This document shows positions 1 through 7,101 of a stretch of DNA of 9,300 bases, piece after piece (within the stretch, counting starts at the first letter, position 1; each line of letters begins with the position of its first letter). The position numbers and the translations under genes were made by a program. The stretch is taken from contig JADLBA010000041.1 in NCBI GenBank assembly GCA_020848015.1, positions 1 to 9,300 of the forward strand, in the 5' to 3' direction. The notes under the pieces are model-generated. The model had not been told where the DNA came from. It was given only the letters and a program-made list of their open reading frames with translations, and searched no databases. The stretch is from Crocinitomicaceae bacterium. GTDB taxonomy: Bacteria; Bacteroidota; Bacteroidia; Flavobacteriales_D; Sanyastnellaceae.

Positions 1-39
1 AAAAAGAATTCAGGGCATTAACCATTTAAATTCAAATCA

Positions 40-2331
40 ATGACATCAACGAAATACCTGTTGCTGGGGGGAATATTGTGCTTCGCTTTTTTGGCAGAGG
101 CACAGGAATACCCCGTGAATTACGGATACATCGAAGATTGTGGTGGCTTCTTGGTAGATAACGGGTACAGCGCCAATGACTATGGCCCAAATGAAAACTC
201 TACAACTACCATCTGCCCTGATGGAACAGGTGATCCATTCGTTAATCTCTATTTTGCCTCTTTCAATCTTGGATCAGGGGATGTGCTGAATATCTATGAT
301 GGAACATCTACTGGTGCACCGCTGGTGGGCAGTTATAGTGGTACTTCACTACAATCGTTAGATGTATTTGCAACCAATGAAAGTGGATGCCTCACTGTGG
401 CGTTCACATCGAATGCGGATGCCAGCGTTGGAAGCTTTGGCGCACAGATTTCCTGCGGGCTTCCTTGCGCTCATCCTTTTGCGATAGTTACCAATAATTC
501 TTCTGCAGAAGATACCATAAGAATCTGTATCGGAGAGCAGGTAACTTTTGATGGATCTCAGTCAACTTTCCAAAATGGAACCCAGGTTGCAAGCTTTATT
601 TGGGATTTTAACGACGATACCCCGGATAATACTTCAGACTGGCCGGCTGTAACCCATTCTTTTTCCGAGCCGGGGGCATACAGAGTACAACTTTACCTCA
701 CAGACAATAACGGATGCGAGAGTGTTAACCTCCCCGATGTGCTGGTATTTGTAGCTACGGAACCCGACTTTGTTCTCTCTGCAAATGATTATCAGGTTTG
801 CACCGGTCAGGCGGTAAACCTTGCAGGATCGGCTACGCCAGTTGAATGGAGTGCATTACCTGATGCAAATTTTGGTGGAGGACTTTTTATTCCCGACGAT
901 CAGTCGCAGTGCTTTTCTTCTCAGTTGACCTTTGCCGGCTTTGGTGCTGGACAGACCATTGAAAACATAAATGATATCGAAGATCTCTTCATCAATTTTG
1001 AACACTCATATATGGGAGATATCGTGATTACTTTTTACTGCCCCAACGGACAGTCACTTGTTGTGCATCAACAAGGTGGTGGAGGAACTTATTTGGGTAT
1101 CCCTGTTGATGATGAGTCAATGACCCCCGGTATTGGATATGATTACTACTGGGCTCCGGATGCGGTAAACGGGACATGGGTGCAAAACGCCGGAGGAACT
1201 CTACCTTCAGGAACGTATCAAAGCGTTGGGCCATGGAGCAACTTGGTCGGTTGCCCGCTGAACGGCACTTGGGAGGTAGAGGTGTGCGATCTGTGGTCAA
1301 TTGACAATGGTTTTATCTTTGACTGGTCTGTCCATTTTGATGCTTCCCTTTATCCGGAGTTGATTTCTTTTACCCCTACTATCGGTGCTGATTGCGAATC
1401 CACCTTCTGGAGCGGAGAATTCATTACTTCAACTGCCCCGGGATGCGATAATGTGGTCATTACACCAACCTCTCCCGGTAATCACACTTATACCTATACT
1501 GCTAAGGATAATCACGGATGTACCTACACCGAAAATATTCAAATCAATGTATATCCCGGACCTATTCCCGATGCAGGCGATGATATGCCTTTCTGCGGAA
1601 ATCCCGTATCATTGAACGGTATAATTACCAATCCTGTTGGTGGTGTTAACTATTCCTACTCATGGTCACCTTCGCAACCATTGAGCAACTCACATATTGC
1701 TTCTCCAACAATTAATAGCCTACAGCAGGCCACTACATTCACCCTCTCGGTTTTCCCCAACAATGATCCACAATGCGTAGTAAGCGATGAGATAAATGTG
1801 TTTATCCCGGCGACTCCTCCAACACTCCCTGCCGATAGTACAGAAATATGTATGGGAGATGTCGTGTCGCTGTCACCCGCCCTGGAAGATGGAGAGCAGT
1901 ATAACTACATCTGGACCTTCCTTGAAGGTGAAGGTGAACCGGTCGTTGTGCAGCAGAGCGGAAGTGTTTATAATGCTGAAAAACCAGGCACCTATTTCGT
2001 GGAGATCATTGAACCCGTATGTAATTTTTCATCGGAAAATCCTTTTGTGATCGAAGCTACCGTTTGCGAAATACTGATCCCAAATGTTTTTACTCCTAAC
2101 GGCGATGGCGATAACGAGACATTTTATATTGAAGGACTCGAATACTTTCCCAACAGCACAGTGATTATCTACAACCGGTGGGGAGCTCAAGTGTATGAGA
2201 GCGAGGATTATCACAACGACTGGTCTCCTGGAGATTTGTCTGAAGGAACCTATTTCTACATTGTTGGAATGCGGAAGAGGAACAACGAAATGGAATACTT
2301 CGAAGGTAATCTTACTCTGTTGAGAAAATGA
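40..2331 (+). CDS. Secreted multidomain surface protein (CUB, PKD/Ig-like, P-type domain) with T9SS type B sorting domain
   Basis: The 763-residue product starts with a Sec signal peptide (Lys5, hydrophobic 7-18, likely cleavage after Ala21 in AEA-QE). Residues about 27-140 look like a CUB domain, with cysteines 34, 59, 117 and 139 and the NIYDGTST turn at 84-91. A PKD domain spans about 155-240 (FIWDFND at 186-192). Residues about 285-433 resemble the P/Homo-B domain of proprotein convertases (HSYMGDIVI, then LNGTWEVEVCD). Further Ig/PKD-like modules fill about 440-672. Residues 679-762 form the gliding-motility-associated sorting domain: IPNVFTPNGDGDNE, IYNRWGAQVYES and GTYFYIV. By family knowledge it crosses the outer membrane by T9SS and is released or anchored at the surface. 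No enzyme domain is visible, so adhesion or matrix binding is an inference. The substrate is unknown. A terminator follows, so it is probably transcribed separately from the helicase gene. Confidence 0.9.
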   Translation: MTSTKYLLLGGILCFAFLAEAQEYPVNYGYIEDCGGFLVDNGYSANDYGPNENSTTTICPDGTGDPFVNLYFASFNLGSGDVLNIYDGTSTGAPLVGSYSGTSLQSLDVFATNESGCLTVAFTSNADASVGSFGAQISCGLPCAHPFAIVTNNSSAEDTIRICIGEQVTFDGSQSTFQNGTQVASFIWDFNDDTPDNTSDWPAVTHSFSEPGAYRVQLYLTDNNGCESVNLPDVLVFVATEPDFVLSANDYQVCTGQAVNLAGSATPVEWSALPDANFGGGLFIPDDQSQCFSSQLTFAGFGAGQTIENINDIEDLFINFEHSYMGDIVITFYCPNGQSLVVHQQGGGGTYLGIPVDDESMTPGIGYDYYWAPDAVNGTWVQNAGGTLPSGTYQSVGPWSNLVGCPLNGTWEVEVCDLWSIDNGFIFDWSVHFDASLYPELISFTPTIGADCESTFWSGEFITSTAPGCDNVVITPTSPGNHTYTYTAKDNHGCTYTENIQINVYPGPIPDAGDDMPFCGNPVSLNGIITNPVGGVNYSYSWSPSQPLSNSHIASPTINSLQQATTFTLSVFPNNDPQCVVSDEINVFIPATPPTLPADSTEICMGDVVSLSPALEDGEQYNYIWTFLEGEGEPVVVQQSGSVYNAEKPGTYFVEIIEPVCNFSSENPFVIEATVCEILIPNVFTPNGDGDNETFYIEGLEYFPNSTVIIYNRWGAQVYESEDYHNDWSPGDLSEGTYFYIVGMRKRNNEMEYFEGNLTLLRK

Positions 2332-2359
2332 TCAAAGGATAGAATTTTCTCTTTTTCGG

Positions 2360-2391
2360 AGCCCGGTTTTGCGGGCTTCTTTTTGTTTTTC
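2360..2391 (+). terminator. Rho-independent terminator after the T9SS surface protein gene
   Basis: A six-base-pair GC-rich stem (AGCCCG at 2360-2365 with CGGGCT at 2372-2377, loop GTTTTG) is followed by a T-rich tract to about 2391. It begins 28 bases after the stop at 2331, in the right place to end that transcript. An in-frame TTG extension of the next gene would start inside this hairpin, which argues against that extension. Confidence 0.8.
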
Positions 2392-2411
2392 TCTATGGAT
2401 TCTTTTCTTTG
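2383..2411 (+). promoter_or_regulatory. Candidate Bacteroidota-type promoter for the helicase gene
   Basis: TTG at 2383-2385 is separated by 18 bases from TTTCTTTG at 2404-2411, one mismatch from the Bacteroidota -7 box TAnnTTTG. Spacing fits the known TTG-N17-20-TAnnTTTG pattern and would start the RNA about 15 bases before the ATG at 2432. The -33 element lies inside the T tract of the preceding terminator. The region is T-rich, so a chance match is possible. Confidence 0.35.
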
Positions 2412-2431
2412 CAGCCCCGATTTTTTTTAAA

Positions 2432-4297
2432 ATGGATGCTGTAACCGAACTGGCTCAACTCGCCATTGCCTTGCGGATAGAGAAAGACGAAGATTTTCGC
2501 CTTCACGAAATAGCGCTTCGCCAGCGGTCAATTTCGCACCGCAGAAAAGAGGGAATAACTTGGTTCCCCTTAAAAATTGTTGAGACTGGATTTGGACTCG
2601 GCGCATATCCCTACCTGATCATAGAGAATCCTGGTGAAAAGCACAAACATTATTTTCAATCGTCCTGCCCCGTTTCTTTATTCAGTATGGCAGAAGGAAA
2701 CGAAGGTGAACATATCAATGGTATCGTCGGATATGTGGATGATAATAAGATGAAAATATCCTTTTATATAGATGATCTCCCCGACTGGGTGGACGAAGGA
2801 AAAATCGGGGTGAATCTGATGTTTGATTCAAGGACTTATGATGAAATGTTCAAAGCGCTGAATGTCCTGATAAATGCAGAAAAAGGCAGAATAAAACTAC
2901 TCCGTGATACATTATTGGGCTACCGTACTCCCGAAATTATTAAGGAAGAATACTCATTTTCCTCAAATCTTAATACATCCCAAAATGAGGCTTTGAGAGA
3001 TATTCTCGAAGCACAGGATATAGCGATCGTTCACGGGCCTCCCGGAACAGGGAAAACAACTACACTGACCGAGGCTATCCGGGTGCTTTCGCAGAGAGAA
3101 GGACAGATTTTGGTCTGTGCACCGAGTAATGCTGCGGTAGATCATCTCACAAGAAAACTTTCTGAAGCCGGACTGAATACCGTCAGGGTAGGGAACCTCT
3201 CCCGCGTGGAAGAAGATGCAACACAGCACACCCTCGATGTGCTGATTAGTCAAGACAGGGAATTCAGACAGATACGCGAATTGAAAAAACGTGCTACAGA
3301 TTTGCGAAAAGTGGGGGCAAAGTACAAACGTCAGTTTGGAAGGGAAGAGGCCGAACAACGCAAACTTATTTTTCGTGAAGCGAAAGAATTAAGACGTGAG
3401 GCACGTGAACTGGAAGACCACATTATTCAACGTGTACTTAATAAAGCTCAGGCAATTACGTGTACTCTGATTGGTGCTATGCATCCTTATCTCGAAGGTA
3501 GAAAATTCCGAACCGTAATCATTGACGAAGCCGGTCAGGCACTGGAACCGGCCTGCTGGGTTCCGGTACTAAAGGCTGAAAAAGTGGTGATGGCGGGAGA
3601 CCCTTTCCAATTACCTCCAACGGTCAAATGCCGTGAAGCGGAAAATGCCGGTCTTGCGGTTACACTACTCGAAAAAGCTATCCAACGCCACCAACGTGTG
3701 AGCCTTATATGCACCCAGTACAGGATGAACTCTATGATCATGCAGTTTTCAAACCGCTGGTTCTACGGAGGAAAATTAGAAGCAGATGAAAGTGTGGTTG
3801 ACCAACACCTTCCGTTTTCACAGGAAAAAATTGAATTCATTGATACTGCTGGCTGTGGGTATGAGGAAGTAGAAGGGGAAGACAGATCAAAATGCAATCC
3901 CGAAGAAGCAGGGGTATTGTTGCGCCATTTTGAATCGTTGAAAAACAATGCTGATCATGTATTCAGTACCGGAGTGATTTCACCCTATCGCGCACAGGTT
4001 GAGATACTCGAAGAATTTTTTGCACAGTGGTCTCAGGTAACAGTCAATACTATTGACTCCTTCCAAGGACAGGAAAGGGATGTTATTTATATCAGCCTTG
4101 TAAGGAGCAATGAAAAAGGTGAGATCGGTTTTTTGAGCGATTACAGAAGAATGAACGTTGCGATGACTCGCGCCAAAAAAAAGTTAGTGATTGTGGGGGA
4201 TAGCGCTACAATGGGCAACGACAAATTTTATGCGGCTTTTCTCAATTACATTGAATCCATTGGTGCCTACCATACTGCATGGGAATGGATGCTGTGA
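2432..4297 (+). CDS. UPF1/IGHMBP2-like superfamily 1 (SF1B) DNA/RNA helicase
   Basis: The 621-residue product carries the SF1 helicase motifs in order: Walker A GPPGTGKT (202-209), motif Ia APSNAAVD (230-237), Walker B DEAG (365-368), motif III GDPFQLPP (389-396), QYRM (429-432), motif V region TVNTIDSFQGQERD (537-550) and motif VI RRMNVAMTRA (572-581). QYRM and APSNxAVD are typical of the UPF1-like branch. A Lys/Arg/Glu-rich helical stretch at about 283-333 fits the coiled-coil stalk of domain 1B. Length matches bacterial IGHMBP2-type helicases, so it looks complete. ATP-driven 5'-to-3' unwinding of nucleic acid is expected from the family, while its bacterial role is undefined. I chose ATG 2432: the open frame extends to TTG 2369, but that start lies in the terminator and would add a poorly supported hydrophobic leader to a cytosolic enzyme. 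Confidence 0.92.
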   Translation: MDAVTELAQLAIALRIEKDEDFRLHEIALRQRSISHRRKEGITWFPLKIVETGFGLGAYPYLIIENPGEKHKHYFQSSCPVSLFSMAEGNEGEHINGIVGYVDDNKMKISFYIDDLPDWVDEGKIGVNLMFDSRTYDEMFKALNVLINAEKGRIKLLRDTLLGYRTPEIIKEEYSFSSNLNTSQNEALRDILEAQDIAIVHGPPGTGKTTTLTEAIRVLSQREGQILVCAPSNAAVDHLTRKLSEAGLNTVRVGNLSRVEEDATQHTLDVLISQDREFRQIRELKKRATDLRKVGAKYKRQFGREEAEQRKLIFREAKELRREARELEDHIIQRVLNKAQAITCTLIGAMHPYLEGRKFRTVIIDEAGQALEPACWVPVLKAEKVVMAGDPFQLPPTVKCREAENAGLAVTLLEKAIQRHQRVSLICTQYRMNSMIMQFSNRWFYGGKLEADESVVDQHLPFSQEKIEFIDTAGCGYEEVEGEDRSKCNPEEAGVLLRHFESLKNNADHVFSTGVISPYRAQVEILEEFFAQWSQVTVNTIDSFQGQERDVIYISLVRSNEKGEIGFLSDYRRMNVAMTRAKKKLVIVGDSATMGNDKFYAAFLNYIESIGAYHTAWEWML

Positions 4298-4357
4298 AAA
4301 ATTCCTTTTCTAAAATAAAGTCTCCTCATCGTTGTTTTACCTTCTTAATTCTGCACA

Positions 4358-5248
4358 ATGAATAAGAATATCCTTTTTGCTCTGGCTGCTATGATGCTGA
4401 CAGTATCCTGTAAAAAAGATCAGCCGGAATCACTGGTAACTAATCCACAAGATAGCGGGCCGAAGCTAATTTTCAAATTTGCCTTTAATCCAAACCAGGA
4501 ACGACTGAACAGCTTAGGTATTCCGTCCACTGTCCCCACGGGCCGTGCTGCTCAAAGTCCTTCATTCAATAAAATTTCAGCACACTATATTGAACTGACA
4601 CCTACAATATGGACTCAGGTAGGACAAGGCGAATTGATATACAACGGGCCGAGTACTTCTGCGGGCGGCAATAACGCCATTGACTTTAGCCAGGCCATCA
4701 TTGTAGGAGAGGGAGAAAATTTTCTTTCTTACCCTATATCAGCGATTGAACCCGGTAGCTATGCGTACATTCGTGTATCACTTTCTTACCAAAATTACAA
4801 TATTGCTTATCGCGCAAATAGCCTTGATCTCACAGGCACTCTGGCAAGTTTTATTGGCTTCAACAATTACATTGGATCATATATCATCAATACCCAAAGT
4901 GTAGCAGTCAACGACGATAAACTACAGGGCTCTTGGGGTTTTGAAACGGAGGTGTTCGGAACCTCATATATTGCTACCGGTCAGACACCTCCTGGTGCGA
5001 CTACAGTTCCCAATCCATTGAGCAGTACTTCCCCTATACCCGCCGGTAGCTGCCTTGTTACGGGTTCGTTTAATACTCCTTTCATAATTACCGGAAATGA
5101 AACGGAAGATATTGTGCTTACTCTATCTCTTTCTACCAACAATAGTTTTGAGTGGTCGGAGATCACCGCCGACGGAAAGTATGAGCCATCAATTGGTGAA
5201 AATGTCGTTGATATGGGTATCCGGGGATTGATTCCTATTGTGGATTGA
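4358..5248 (+). CDS. Uncharacterised Bacteroidota lipoprotein
   Basis: The 296-residue product has a clear lipoprotein signal peptide: Lys3, hydrophobic core 5-16, and lipobox LTVSC with the lipidated cysteine at 18. The residues after it (CKKDQ) are Lys/Asp-rich, partly resembling the lipoprotein export signals that send Bacteroidota lipoproteins to the cell surface, so surface exposure is possible but not shown. The mature part is rich in Ser, Asn, Thr and Ile with alternating hydrophobic residues, suggesting a beta-sandwich. Stretches such as LIFKFAFNPNQERLN (37-51), SAHYIEL (74-80) and ENVVDMGIRGLIP (281-293) look conserved in type, but I recognise no named domain and assign no function. 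It starts 60 bases after the helicase stop on the same strand; whether they are co-transcribed is unclear. The next gene is convergent. Confidence 0.8.
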   Translation: MNKNILFALAAMMLTVSCKKDQPESLVTNPQDSGPKLIFKFAFNPNQERLNSLGIPSTVPTGRAAQSPSFNKISAHYIELTPTIWTQVGQGELIYNGPSTSAGGNNAIDFSQAIIVGEGENFLSYPISAIEPGSYAYIRVSLSYQNYNIAYRANSLDLTGTLASFIGFNNYIGSYIINTQSVAVNDDKLQGSWGFETEVFGTSYIATGQTPPGATTVPNPLSSTSPIPAGSCLVTGSFNTPFIITGNETEDIVLTLSLSTNNSFEWSEITADGKYEPSIGENVVDMGIRGLIPIVD

Positions 5249-5287
5249 ATCGTCAAAACCCAGCTTAATAAACCCGAGTTTTTTTCC

Positions 5288-5677
5288 TCAGTTATCTTTA
5301 TTGAAATCGTCGTCATTCATTTTCCTGATCTGGATATTTCCTCCGAAAAGTGAATTGACAAGCGATATCCAAAGCGCAAGAAAAAAGGCAGACCAGAAAC
5401 TCGCAAGATAGAATCCCGGAACAATTTCTTTGGCCAGAAGTAACATTACTGCGTTAATCACAAGCAGAAATAACCCGAACGTAACAAGTGTCGCCGGTAT
5501 GGTCAATACAATCAGCAATGGTTTTAGGAATGCATTTAGCACAGCAAGCACCAACGCTGTCACAAGAGCTACCCAAGGACTGTTAAAGGTTACGCCATCC
5601 ATTAGATAATCGGCAACGATCATCGTCAGTGCAGTGAGCATGATCTGAAAAGAAATTCTTGAAAATTGCTGGTTCAT
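5288..5677 (-). CDS. Small four-helix membrane protein, 'phage holin family 4' type (PF04020-like)
   Basis: The 129-residue product is mostly hydrophobic, with about four membrane segments (8-27, 34-51, 54-82 as one or two passes, 91-110) and a charged tail ending DDDFNKDN. The core NAFLKPLLIVLTIPATLVTFGLFLLVINAVMLLLA region (48-82) and the PGF at 87-89 match the chromosomal family named after mycobacterial phage holins (Phage_holin_4_2). Members are widespread housekeeping membrane proteins of unknown role. There is no lysis cassette here, so the phage label should not be read literally. I chose ATG 5677; GTG 5683 would add only two residues. It converges on the lipoprotein gene and is divergent from the transaldolase gene, with 67 bases between starts. 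Confidence 0.82.
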   Translation of the reverse strand: MNQQFSRISFQIMLTALTMIVADYLMDGVTFNSPWVALVTALVLAVLNAFLKPLLIVLTIPATLVTFGLFLLVINAVMLLLAKEIVPGFYLASFWSAFFLALWISLVNSLFGGNIQIRKMNDDDFNKDN

Positions 5678-5681
5678 CAGC

Positions 5682-5723
5682 ACAAAATTAAGGACGAGTT
5701 CTTTTTCATTTCATTAATTTTGT
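5682..5723. promoter_or_regulatory. Perfect 10-bp inverted repeat with divergent -7 boxes
   Basis: ACAAAATTAA at 5682-5691 and TTAATTTTGT at 5714-5723 are exact reverse complements with a 22-base spacer. Read outward, each arm contains TAATTTTG, a full match to the Bacteroidota -7 box TAnnTTTG: on the plus strand at 5715-5722 toward the transaldolase (22 bases before ATG 5745) and on the minus strand at 5690-5683 toward the membrane protein (5 bases before ATG 5677). No convincing TTG -33 element is visible for either, so promoter function is inferred. The arms could also be a regulator site. Confidence 0.45.
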
Positions 5724-5744
5724 CGCATAATAAAATATACGCAA

Positions 5745-6413
5745 ATGAAATTCTTCATTGATACCGCCAATCTTCAGCAGATCAGAGAAGCCCATGAATT
5801 GGGTATCCTTGACGGAGTAACGACTAACCCCAGTCTGATGGCAAAGGAGGGAATTTCTGGCAAAGACAGGGTGCTGAAACACTATGTGGATATTTGTGAA
5901 ATAGTAGATAATGGTGACGTAAGCGCAGAAGTGATTGCTACCGATCTGGATGGCATCATACGGGAAGGCGAGGAGCTTGCATCTCTTCATCCGAACATTG
6001 TCGTCAAGGTACCCATGATCAAAGAAGGGTTAAAAGCCATTCGATATTTTTCCGACAAAGGAATCCGCACCAATTGTACTTTGATATTCTCGGCAGGGCA
6101 GGCTTTGCTCGCTGCAAAGGCCGGAGCCGGCTATGTTTCACCGTTTGTGGGTCGTCTTGATGATGTCTCTACTGACGGCTTGCAATTAATTGAGCAGATC
6201 AGGCTGATCTATGATAACTATGGATACGATACCGAGATTCTCGCTGCGAGCATACGCCACCCGATGCATATTGTTAATTGTGCTGAGATCGGTGCTGATG
6301 TGGTAACTGCCCCTCTCAGTGCCATTACCGCATTGCTAAATCATCCATTGACCGATAACGGCCTTTCACAATTTCTCGCGGATCATAGAAAGTCAACTGA
6401 GCTTGCGAAATAG
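5745..6413 (+). CDS. tal: Transaldolase of the small FSA/TalC family (probable true transaldolase)
   Basis: The 222-residue product matches the compact transaldolase / fructose-6-phosphate aldolase family in length and motifs. It begins MKFFIDTANL with Asp6, has TTNPSL at 26-31, the Schiff-base lysine Lys88 in VVKVPM, TNCTLIFSAGQ (109-119), GYVSPFVGR (129-137) with Arg137 expected at the phosphate, and AASIRHP (167-173). The reaction moves a dihydroxyacetone unit between sugar phosphates (sedoheptulose 7-phosphate plus glyceraldehyde 3-phosphate to erythrose 4-phosphate plus fructose 6-phosphate) in the cytosolic non-oxidative pentose phosphate pathway. The residue handling the catalytic water is Glu62 in SAEVIATD; transaldolases carry Glu here while E. 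coli FSA carries Gln, which favours transaldolase. The product looks complete. A -7-like box at 5715-5722 may drive it. The next gene starts 73 bases downstream on the same strand. Confidence 0.93.
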   Translation: MKFFIDTANLQQIREAHELGILDGVTTNPSLMAKEGISGKDRVLKHYVDICEIVDNGDVSAEVIATDLDGIIREGEELASLHPNIVVKVPMIKEGLKAIRYFSDKGIRTNCTLIFSAGQALLAAKAGAGYVSPFVGRLDDVSTDGLQLIEQIRLIYDNYGYDTEILAASIRHPMHIVNCAEIGADVVTAPLSAITALLNHPLTDNGLSQFLADHRKSTELAK

Positions 6414-6486
6414 ATATCCGGCAACTTTCCTGAATATACAAAATACATATTTTTCTTCTCCTACTCCGTCGCTGTGAATCTTTAAA

Positions 6487-7101
6487 ATGCTGATAGAACT
6501 TTTTCCCCAGAATATTGATATGCGCAAACTCGGCCAGGCGGTTGAAGTACTGCGGTCTGGAGGAATATTGATCTATCCAACCGATACTGTTTACAGCATC
6601 GGCTGTGCGCTGGGTAATACAAGAGCGATTGAACGGGTGGCGAAACTCAAAAAAATACGCCCCGAAAAAGCCCATTTCTCTCTCATTTGTTACGACCTCT
6701 CTCATTTGTCGGATTACTGCAAACCGATTGATAATCGTGTTTTCAAAATGATGAAGAGTATTTTGCCAGGTCCCTATACCCTAATCTTAGAAGCAAACCG
6801 AAACATTCCAAAAATTTTTTCTTCAAATAAAAAAACTATTGGGATAAGGGTCCCCGATAACCCCATCACAAGAATGCTTGTGAAAGAACTTGGCTCTCCA
6901 ATCATTGCAACTTCGGTCATTGATGAGGACGACATTGTGGAATACACCGCCGATCCTTTGCTGATTCACGAAAAATGGGAACGCCTTGTGGACTTGGTCA
7001 TTGATGGCGGGCCGGGAGGATTGGAACCTTCAACAATTATTGATTGTACACGTGGTACACCGGAAATTATTCGTGTCGGAAAGGGGCCCTCACCTTTATA
7101 A
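6487..7101 (+). CDS. yciO: Sua5/YciO/YrdC family protein, YciO-type
   Basis: The 204-residue product is a single-domain Sua5/YciO/YrdC protein with YPTDTVYSIGC (30-40), the K-x-R motif KIR (56-58), LPGPYTLIL (93-101), TIGIRVPDNP (117-126) and PSTIIDCT (181-188). Length and wording throughout resemble E. coli YciO. The family includes TsaC/Sua5, which makes threonylcarbamoyl-AMP for t6A in tRNA. True TsaC and Sua5 proteins have an S-x-N motif (for example TSAN) near the nucleotide pocket; the equivalent here is TSVIDEDD (142-149), with no Asn. I therefore call it YciO-type, whose role is not settled, and expect a separate TsaC/Sua5 elsewhere in the genome. Automatic annotation would probably call it threonylcarbamoyl-AMP synthase. 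It follows the transaldolase gene by 73 bases and its stop lies inside the end of the convergent gene. Confidence 0.85.
   Translation: MLIELFPQNIDMRKLGQAVEVLRSGGILIYPTDTVYSIGCALGNTRAIERVAKLKKIRPEKAHFSLICYDLSHLSDYCKPIDNRVFKMMKSILPGPYTLILEANRNIPKIFSSNKKTIGIRVPDNPITRMLVKELGSPIIATSVIDEDDIVEYTADPLLIHEKWERLVDLVIDGGPGGLEPSTIIDCTRGTPEIIRVGKGPSPL

Noticed and set aside
2963..3358. 131-codon minus-strand open frame inside the helicase gene
   Set aside because: It lies antisense to the Walker A to coiled-coil part of a well-supported helicase, and its translation shows no coherent domain.
5270..5286. Possible terminator between the lipoprotein and holin-like genes (AAAC-CCGA-GTTT then T run)
   Set aside because: The stem has only four base pairs, three of them A-T; the T tract is real but the hairpin is too weak to support.
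4981..5316. 111-codon minus-strand open frame at the end of the lipoprotein gene
   Set aside because: It is antisense to the lipoprotein and overlaps the end of the holin-like gene; the translation has no recognisable features.
5288..5677. Prophage remnant suggested by the 'phage holin' family name
   Set aside because: No endolysin, capsid, integrase or attachment site is nearby, and this protein family is a common chromosomal one.
5706..5990. 94-codon minus-strand open frame over the transaldolase start
   Set aside because: It is antisense to highly conserved transaldolase motifs and runs through the inverted-repeat region.
6414..6486. AT-rich imperfect palindrome (AATATA...CATATT) between transaldolase and YciO genes
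   Set aside because: Only five A-T pairs form and no GC pairs support a stem; no clear promoter box was found either.
6325..6705. 126-codon minus-strand open frame spanning the transaldolase/YciO junction
   Set aside because: Both overlapped genes are certain from motifs; this translation is low in order and matches nothing.
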